Position numbers and translations under genes: made by a program. The notes under the pieces are model-generated. The model did not search any database. It worked only from the letters and a program-made list of their open reading frames with translations, and was not told where the DNA came from. From Deltaproteobacteria bacterium (lineage in GTDB: Bacteria > Desulfobacterota > Binatia > UBA9968): 58,991 bases of DNA. The stretch spans positions 1 through 58,991 of the forward strand of contig JACQUW010000185.1 of the NCBI GenBank assembly GCA_016210115.1, given 5' to 3'. Shown here one piece after another: positions 53,719 to 58,991 of this stretch. Each line of letters starts with the position of its first letter. The stretch's first letter is position 1.

Positions 53719-55503
53719 ATGGCAAAATCGTCGAGAGTAATGGAAAAGCCAACCCCCCAGTACGGCTCTGATGTCGTGGTCGATCTGCTCAAAGCTTTTG
53801 AGATCGAGTACATTTCCATTAACCCGGGAGCGACTTTCCGCGGGTTGCATGATTCACTGGTGAATTACGGCGGCAATCACATGCCGGAAATCATTCTTTG
53901 TCCTCATGAGGAGATCGCGGTAGCGGTCGCTCAGGGCTACGCCCGAGCCAGGGGCAAGCCGATGGTTTCGGCGGTGCATAACATCGTCGGCCTGCAGCAT
54001 GCTTCGATGGCCATTTACAATGCGTGGTGCGACAGGTTGCCGGTTATTGTTCTGGGAGGAACCGGCCCCATGGACACCGCCCATCGGCGCCCCTGGATCG
54101 ACTGGGTTCACACGGCGCTGGTTCAAGGAAATATGGTGCGCGACTTCGTGAAGTGGGATGATCAACCGGCCAGTGTCGAGGCTGTAGCGGATTCATTCAT
54201 CCGGGCTTACCGGCTGGCTACGACCGATCCCATGGGTCCTGTCTATATTTGTTACGACAGCGACGTTCAGGAAAAAAAGTTGGACGGCGAGATTCCTTTT
54301 CCGCCGCTGGATCGCTATCCCGCTCCGCTTTCCTTGCAGGCTCCCGAAGAGGGGTTTTCCAAGACCATTCGCTGGCTGCTGGAAGCGAAGGCTCCGGTGA
54401 TCATGGCGGATTGGGTGGGGAGAAAGGAGGCCGGATTTCAAGGTCTGATAGAGCTCGCGGAACTCTTAGCGATACCGGTTTTTGACCAGTACGGCAGGTT
54501 GAACTTTCCTTGCAGTCATCCTTTGAATCTAACAGGAATGCAGGAGAGAGTATTAGGTGAGACCGATCTCGTGCTCGTGCTCGATGTTCCGGATATGGAG
54601 GGAGCTGCAACCAAGCGGGCCCAGGAGATGGGCCGGCGGACACCGATCCCTCTGCTCTCGCCGGGGACGAAAATCATCAACGTCGGACTTGACGACCTTC
54701 TGGTCCGGGCATGGTCCACCGATTTCAACAAGCTCAGAGAGGCCGACCTCTCGATGCTGGCCGACACGTCTGTCTTTCTGCCCGAACTGGTTCGCCGTCT
54801 GAAGGATGAAAAAAATGAATTGAAGAAGAGGGAGTCGCAGATCGAAGATCGCCGGACGCGTTGGTCAAAGCTTCACGCCGAGAGAGAGGAGGGGCTGGTC
54901 AAGCAGGCCCGCGCCAAATGGGATGAGAAACCAATCGCCACCGCCCGGCTCTACTCGGAGATGGCCGAAGCTCTCAAGAATGAAGACTGGGTGCTCACCA
55001 ACGGCACTTCTTCGGGCAGAGAAAACTTCTACATTCGCGCAAACAAGTTCAACCAAATACTCGGGAAGTATAAGGGAGGAGGACTGGGCTACGGCCTTCC
55101 GGCTTCTCTGGGCGCCGCCCTGGCGCACAAGGGTTCGGGCAAGATCTGCGTCGATTTGCAGCCGGACGGCGATTTCTTATTTACCGCAAGCGGGCTGTGG
55201 ACTGCCGCGCACCACAAGATCCCGCTGTTGATCGTCGTCTGCAGCAATCACTCCTATTACAACGATGAGGAGCACCAGGAGAGAATGGCGCAGGCCAGAG
55301 GCAGGCCTGTGGAGAACAAAACCATCGGCATCCGGATCGAGGATCCCATCGTCGATTTTGCCACTCTGGCGCGATCGTATGGGATCTGGAGCACCGGCCC
55401 CGTTACTGAGCCGAAAGATTTGGGTAAAGCTCTTAGGGATGGACTCAAGATAGTGAAGGAAGGCAGAGCCGCCCTGATCGACGTAGAGTGTCAGATGCGT
55501 TAA
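53719..55503 (+). CDS. Thiamine-diphosphate enzyme (benzaldehyde-lyase/acetolactate-synthase-like)
   Basis: 594 residues from the ATG at 53719 with AAGGAG. Pyr-domain Glu in ILCPHEEIAVAVAQGYARAR, central domain APVIMADWVGRKEAGFQGL, PP-domain ThDP motif LQPDGDFLFTASGLWTAAHH ending VCSNHSYYND. GDG reads PDGDF, still with the required Asp. A long charged helical linker (KDEKNELKKRESQIEDRR) near 360-385 is an insert. Divergent from the M20 gene with a 155-bp shared promoter region. A third ThDP enzyme for this window. Confidence 0.9.
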   Translation: MAKSSRVMEKPTPQYGSDVVVDLLKAFEIEYISINPGATFRGLHDSLVNYGGNHMPEIILCPHEEIAVAVAQGYARARGKPMVSAVHNIVGLQHASMAIYNAWCDRLPVIVLGGTGPMDTAHRRPWIDWVHTALVQGNMVRDFVKWDDQPASVEAVADSFIRAYRLATTDPMGPVYICYDSDVQEKKLDGEIPFPPLDRYPAPLSLQAPEEGFSKTIRWLLEAKAPVIMADWVGRKEAGFQGLIELAELLAIPVFDQYGRLNFPCSHPLNLTGMQERVLGETDLVLVLDVPDMEGAATKRAQEMGRRTPIPLLSPGTKIINVGLDDLLVRAWSTDFNKLREADLSMLADTSVFLPELVRRLKDEKNELKKRESQIEDRRTRWSKLHAEREEGLVKQARAKWDEKPIATARLYSEMAEALKNEDWVLTNGTSSGRENFYIRANKFNQILGKYKGGGLGYGLPASLGAALAHKGSGKICVDLQPDGDFLFTASGLWTAAHHKIPLLIVVCSNHSYYNDEEHQERMAQARGRPVENKTIGIRIEDPIVDFATLARSYGIWSTGPVTEPKDLGKALRDGLKIVKEGRAALIDVECQMR

Positions 55504-55516
55504 CGTCCTGCTGCCT

Positions 55517-55537
55517 CTCCTCCCCCTTGCGGAGGAG
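55517..55537. repeat. CTCCTCC / GGAGGAG hairpin in a repeat-like spacer
   Basis: Seven-bp perfect stem around CCCTTGC, followed by ATTGAGGTGGGGGG, between the convergent ThDP enzyme and mobA. The wording is typical of short dispersed intergenic repeats. It may double as a bidirectional terminator although no T-run follows. Confidence 0.5.
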
Positions 55538-55566
55538 GATTGAGGTGGGGGGCTGCTGATCATAAA

Positions 55567-56208
55567 TCAAGCCTCAGGCTTTGCCGGAGAGATGTGATTC
55601 TTGGCCTCTAGAAACTGCACGACCTGTTCATAATCTTCCGGCGTGTTGATGTTTGCGAACTCACGCTCGACGGAAAAGCGCGTGGGGACATCAACGAGCC
55701 GTACCCGGGCTTTCTCCAGCGCAACGTGAAGGCCATAGCGGCCGCTTCGGATGGCCTCTTCAAGAATCGGCAGCGCGCTCAGCTCGTAAATCGCCAGCAG
55801 CGGCTCTATTCCTCCCGCATGCCGGGGGATTACGGCGTCCAGGTCGGGGTCATGATTCTCAAGCAGCCACTCCACCAGCGAAGCAGAAATCAGCGGCATG
55901 TCGCAGGCGGTTACAAGAATACCTCCGGAGAGATGTCTTAGTGAGGTCGTGATCCCGCCTACCGGTCCCAGCCCTTCCTGATCGTCGAGGATAATCCCGG
56001 GGCCCTCGGGCCAGTTTCCCCCTCGACCCGGCGCCGTGACAATAGCCAGCCGCTTGAAGGGAAATCGGCGCAGGATCCCGACAAGCCTTTCCAAAACCCT
56101 TTTACCGGCTAGCTCCATCCTGGATTTGTCTCTGCCGAAGCGCGAGCTTTTTCCTCCGGCCAGGATAATCCCGTTGAGCCTCCTAGCAGGACCGGCTTGT
56201 TCTTTCAC
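55567..56208 (-). CDS. mobA: Molybdenum cofactor guanylyl/nucleotidyl-transferase MobA
   Basis: About 213 residues from GTG 56208; the longer frame to 56313 lies wholly inside the upstream gene. Nucleotide-binding start LNGIILAGGKSSRFGRDKSRM, then GLGPVGGITTSL, ILVTACDMPLISASLVEWLL and FANINTPEDYE. It attaches GMP (or CMP in MocA relatives) to Mo-molybdopterin, giving the dinucleotide cofactor. The molybdenum hydroxylases in this window need the cytosine form, so whether this enzyme serves them is uncertain. Confidence 0.9.
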   Translation of the reverse strand: MKEQAGPARRLNGIILAGGKSSRFGRDKSRMELAGKRVLERLVGILRRFPFKRLAIVTAPGRGGNWPEGPGIILDDQEGLGPVGGITTSLRHLSGGILVTACDMPLISASLVEWLLENHDPDLDAVIPRHAGGIEPLLAIYELSALPILEEAIRSGRYGLHVALEKARVRLVDVPTRFSVEREFANINTPEDYEQVVQFLEAKNHISPAKPEA

Positions 56209-56650
56209 GGAATTCCTCGAGCGCTTCGCGAAATTTCTCGGGCTCGTTTTTCGAAACCGACAGCTTGAACAGGGCGTAACGCTGCCAAAGCTCCCAGCCT
56301 CCCCATTCCTCAAGCGTCACGGCTTTCCCCGCCCCGAGACTCTTTCCTTCCACTGGATTGGGAATTCGATAGCGGTTTTCCCATGGAGGATCGGCGATCG
56401 GCGGTACCCGCTCGGCCTGCTTCCCCAAACAGCGCCGCGACAGGAAATCGAGGTAGCTAGAAAAGATTTCTTTTTCTTCTTCGGTCTCTACCGGCAAATG
56501 GCAGAGCACGCCTCTCTCTTCCATACTGAAAGCGAGCCAGTCGTTAAGGGAAATCTTAACTCCCGTGAGGTCAAGCTTCATACGGACATGCAAGGGAACC
56601 CGGCTCAGGCCGGGGTAGAACTCGGATTCAAAACGGTAACGGGGAAACAT
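56183..56650 (-). CDS. Nitrate-reductase-associated protein family
   Basis: 155 residues. Features include YRFESEFYPGLSRVPLHVRM, KLDLTGVKISLNDWLAFSME and a C-terminal WQRYALFKLSVSKNEPEKFR, matching the small conserved family found beside cyanobacterial and proteobacterial assimilatory nitrate reductase genes. It overlaps mobA by 26 bp, so they are translationally coupled, consistent with a nitrate-reductase/Mo-cofactor context just outside the view. Function unknown. Confidence 0.82.
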   Translation of the reverse strand: MFPRYRFESEFYPGLSRVPLHVRMKLDLTGVKISLNDWLAFSMEERGVLCHLPVETEEEKEIFSSYLDFLSRRCLGKQAERVPPIADPPWENRYRIPNPVEGKSLGAGKAVTLEEWGGWELWQRYALFKLSVSKNEPEKFREALEEFRERTSRSC

Positions 56651-56798
56651 ATCGGCTCCAGCGGAATGGCGTTATTTGCTTTGTTTGGTGAAGCCTATTT
56701 TCAACGTCGCCGGGGCAAAGGTCAACAGGTTATGGATAAAGGGATATCAAGGGGCTACAATTCAGGCGCTTCAGATCACCGAATTGTCAGGACAGCTC

Positions 56799-57092
56799 AT
56801 GTATCAACCGAACGCTTATAGGACCATGGATAAGGAAGCCATCGCCGCGGATGTGAGGAAAGAGGGTTTTGATCCGGTCTATATCAAAGACCCGCCGGGT
56901 CATGTCTATCCGCCGCACCGTCACCCGGAAACCAAGCTCCTGGTGTTTCTAAAGGGCACTATGGTAGTTAAGGTTAAGGATCAGAAATTTAATTGTAAGC
57001 CAAGAGATAAGCTCATTATTCCCGGCAACAGCGAACATTCGGCAACGGTCGGTACAGAGGGCTGTGTCTTCTTCTGGTCGGAGAAGCTTTAG
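56799..57092 (+). CDS. Small cupin-domain protein
   Basis: About 97 residues from ATG 56799 (AGGAC upstream); ATG 56826 is nearly as plausible. Metal motif YPPHRHPETKLLVFLKG with the second His in GNSEHSATV. A single barrel of the stand-alone cupin type, function unknown. It converges on nothing and diverges from the nitrate-reductase-associated gene. Confidence 0.75.
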   Translation: MYQPNAYRTMDKEAIAADVRKEGFDPVYIKDPPGHVYPPHRHPETKLLVFLKGTMVVKVKDQKFNCKPRDKLIIPGNSEHSATVGTEGCVFFWSEKL

Positions 57093-57174
57093 CAGGTCGC
57101 CCAGGATTTGCGGCCACCCTCTTGGTCTGTTGCCATCAACCGCCGTTTGGCTATCCGGAGGCCTCCCGTGGCAA

Positions 57175-57215
57175 CCAGTCATCCTGAGCGACAACGAAGG
57201 ATCTCGCATTCGCGT
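57175..57215. repeat. TCATCCTGAGCGACAACGAAGGATCTC intergenic repeat word
   Basis: A close variant of the CATCCTGAGCGAAGCGAAGGATCT family of short repeats known from many environmental genomes, lying in the 57093-57241 spacer between the small cupin and a convergent binding-protein gene. Confidence 0.55.
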
Positions 57216-57241
57216 CGACCCGGTGTAAATGTCGTCTGGAG

Positions 57242-58309
57242 CTATTTCCTCAAAATCTCCACCAGGCGGCTTGATACCGACTGCCACTTTTCTCCATCCT
57301 CGGGCGTGACAATAATCATCGGAACGCCCCTTTCTTCGAGGTTAGAAACTTCCTCGTACTTCGCTTTGACTCCCTTGCGCGTGGGTATCCTGCCTGACGC
57401 GACAATGATTTTTTGCCCCTCTTCACTTAATACGAAATCAACGAACAGCGCCGCCACGTACGGATGCGGAGCCTGCCTGGCCAGGCTCAACGGGGTAATG
57501 GAAGCCGATACCGGATTGACGTAGTTGACATCGACCGGGCACCCCTTTTCCCGCTTCATGCGCGTGACCTGGTAGGCGTAAAGCTCCGAGGCGACCTTGA
57601 ATTCGCCGGCGCAGAGCAACTCTGTCTGCAGCGTGTGACCCCGACGCACGACGACTTTGTTTTTAACCAGACCATGTAGAAACGCTTCGGTTTTTTTCTC
57701 CCCCCAGACCTTCAGCCAACCGAGAAGCGCCCGATCCGGTTCCATGTCGATCGAGACCTCACCGGACCATTTGGGGTCCAACAGCTCGTCGTAAGACTTA
57801 GGGAGGTCTGCACGAGGGACAAGTTTGGTGTTATAGGCCATGTTGGCATAGTTTAAAGCCGCCGCAGCCCAGTAACCCTCTTTGTCGATCAGATTCGGCG
57901 CATAAAAAGCTCTCTGCGGAGAGCTGTATCGTCCCAGGAGTTTGTCTTTGGTGAGGCTGGGGAGGAATTCAAACGGGAGAAAAAAAACATCCACCTCGAA
58001 TTTTTTCTGTCGCGCTTCCATCAGGATGCGATTGATCAGCTTAACGCCGCTCCCGCGGAAATACTGGGCCTTTATAAAGGGATATTTTTTTTGAAACCCG
58101 TCATTCAGCCTTCCCATGGTAGTGATTTCGATGTTACCGTACCAGTTGAGCGAGCCGTCTTTTTTCGCTTCCTCGACCAATTTCATCTCTCTCTCCTTTG
58201 GAGACAGGCGATTGAGATCGGCCAGCGCTTCCTCGGCATCGCGAGCCCAAGAACGGGAGACTAACGAAAAAGGAAGCAGAAAAACGCAAAGCCAGAAATA
58301 TTTCTTCAT
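57242..58309 (-). CDS. Iron-type ABC solute-binding protein, orphan
   Basis: About 355 residues from the ATG at 58309, which starts a signal peptide (MKKYFWLCVFLLPFSLVSRS) after GAGGGTCATTCA. Then KLVEEAKKDGSLNWYGNIEI, KYPFIKAQYFRGSGVKLINR and APHPYVAALFVDFVLSEEGQ. The longer frame to 58483 is untranslated leader. It is closest in style to the 21849 product (both begin with an ADLN.../KREG block). No ABC partners. Confidence 0.87.
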   Translation of the reverse strand: MKKYFWLCVFLLPFSLVSRSWARDAEEALADLNRLSPKEREMKLVEEAKKDGSLNWYGNIEITTMGRLNDGFQKKYPFIKAQYFRGSGVKLINRILMEARQKKFEVDVFFLPFEFLPSLTKDKLLGRYSSPQRAFYAPNLIDKEGYWAAAALNYANMAYNTKLVPRADLPKSYDELLDPKWSGEVSIDMEPDRALLGWLKVWGEKKTEAFLHGLVKNKVVVRRGHTLQTELLCAGEFKVASELYAYQVTRMKREKGCPVDVNYVNPVSASITPLSLARQAPHPYVAALFVDFVLSEEGQKIIVASGRIPTRKGVKAKYEEVSNLEERGVPMIIVTPEDGEKWQSVSSRLVEILRK

Positions 58310-58448
58310 TGAATGACCCTCATTCCAACGCCAAAAATTATTTCCTGCTCTGGAGAGCAGCGCCTGCTCATGGGAACCACGATCACCGTTCCCCGTCAGT
58401 CGGGACTGAATAACACCCGAACGGATCACTGTCAACGCGGCAAAACTC

Positions 58449-58494
58449 AAATGTGAAAAGTGAATCGGGGCCCCCAAATTCACGTTTCACATTT
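58449..58494. repeat. Long inverted repeat downstream of soxZ
   Basis: AAATGTGAAAAGTGAAT (58449-58465) pairs with ATTCACGTTTCACATTT (58478-58494) at 16 of 17 positions across a GGGGCCCC-containing loop. It lies 60 bp after the soxZ stop and could act as a terminator or be a mobile repeat. The 58310-58554 spacer is otherwise empty. Confidence 0.7.
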
Positions 58495-58554
58495 TATGTT
58501 TCACAATTTCCATTTGTCGATAACACCCGGCTTCGAACGAACTTCGGATTGGGG

Positions 58555-58884
58555 TTACAACTTGACCTCGGCTGTCCCTTCATATTTCTTCCCGGCTGTA
58601 TCCAAAAAGACGACCGTCAGCTTTCCCGGTTGAGTTACTTTCAGAGGAAAAGTGAAGATCGGATTCTCGCTGATCGACTGGGTTGTCTCACCGCGAAGAA
58701 TTTCCTTTCCGTTGAAAGTCACAATCATGGTGTGAATAAAATTATAATTCTTCATTACAACCCGGCCAGCCTTGTCCCGTTGTACGACCTCCATAGGATG
58801 GAGGACCAGGCTACGAACTCTGACGACGTCCCCCTGTTGAATCGTTGAAGGGAGCCGGATTTTCACTTGACCGATTTCTGCCAT
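58555..58884 (-). CDS. soxZ: SoxZ, thiosulfate-oxidation carrier subunit
   Basis: 109 residues. The SoxZ pattern runs IGQVKIRLPSTIQQGDVVRV, VRSLVLHPMEVVQRDKAGRV, YNFIHTMIVTFNGKEILR and TFPLKVTQPGKLTVVFLDTA, ending EGTAEVKL. GAGGAAAGG site. SoxZ forms the SoxYZ carrier that holds sulfur on SoxY's terminal GGCGG. No SoxY end is recognisable in the 107 bp left before the window edge, so either the order is different or SoxY lies farther out. Confidence 0.92.
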   Translation of the reverse strand: MAEIGQVKIRLPSTIQQGDVVRVRSLVLHPMEVVQRDKAGRVVMKNYNFIHTMIVTFNGKEILRGETTQSISENPIFTFPLKVTQPGKLTVVFLDTAGKKYEGTAEVKL

Positions 58885-58959
58885 TCCTTTCCTCCGAAAG
58901 CACCTCGCGAGCTTCGTCGACGGGCCGAGGGGCGCAACGCTTCGGGCCGCGGCCGACCT

Positions 58960-58991
58960 GCCTGTGCGCCCGCCTGCCAGGGCGCACAGGC
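58960..58991. repeat. Terminal perfect 12-bp inverted repeat at the window edge
   Basis: GCCTGTGCGCCC and GGGCGCACAGGC flank the 8-base loop GCCTGCCA, exactly reaching the last base of the window. It might be an intergenic hairpin upstream of soxZ or a contig-end artefact. Confidence 0.7.

Overview
This is about 59 kb of GC-moderate, densely coding bacterial DNA with Shine-Dalgarno-led genes and no rRNA, tRNA, CRISPR array or transposase that I can see. The gene set suggests a free-living, metabolically broad soil or subsurface bacterium from a little-cultured lineage. It includes many solute-binding proteins, UbiD decarboxylases, Cox/xanthine-dehydrogenase-type molybdenum hydroxylases, a tripartite tricarboxylate transporter, a SoxZ and a nitrate-reductase-associated protein. 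Binatota-, Tectomicrobia- or Rokubacteria-like genomes look like this, but that placement is inference from gene content only.

Layout. 1-2.9 kb: a NarL-type two-component pair on the minus strand. 3-8.6 kb: a decayed helix-turn-helix gene, a family-5-type uracil-DNA glycosylase, a four-helix-bundle (23S intervening-sequence type) gene boxed by long inverted repeats, a large FAD/Fe-S dehydrogenase and a broken solute-binding-protein gene. 8.8-18.4 kb: M16 peptidase, a conserved unknown, an acetolactate-synthase-like ThDP enzyme, threonine-synthase-like enzyme plus MFS exporter, a TAXI binding protein, a TerC pseudogene and two tiny ORFs. 18.6-23 kb: TctA, TctC and TctB plus an iron-type binding protein.

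23-46 kb is the most distinctive part. A plus-strand series carries an amidohydrolase, a binding protein, UbiD-1, a two-gene ThDP decarboxylase, a cupin, Mo-hydroxylase large subunit 1, FAD subunit, 2Fe-2S subunit, large subunit 2, a hydantoinase/dihydroorotase-type cyclic amidohydrolase and UbiD-2. It meets a minus-strand series with a binding protein split by an amber codon, a bicupin, a flavoprotein, a maleate-isomerase-like enzyme and three more binding proteins. Together these look like a catabolic island for an aromatic or N-heterocyclic carboxylate: hydroxylation by the Mo enzymes, decarboxylation by UbiD or the ThDP enzyme, ring-amide hydrolysis by the hydantoinase, and cis/trans isomerisation of a C4 diacid. 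The substrate cannot be read from the sequence.

46-59 kb continues with an alpha/beta hydrolase, class II aldolase, a second cyclic amidohydrolase, a binding protein, a PuuD-like membrane protein, a deletion-fused amidohydrolase remnant, an M20 peptidase divergent from another ThDP enzyme, mobA overlapping a nitrate-reductase-associated gene, a small cupin, another binding protein and soxZ at the right edge.

Two themes recur. Ten substantially complete solute-binding proteins are present, but only TctC has permease partners and no ABC ATPase or ABC permease is encoded. Many genes are decaying: a deletion fusion, frameshifts, one in-frame TGA and one in-frame TAG.
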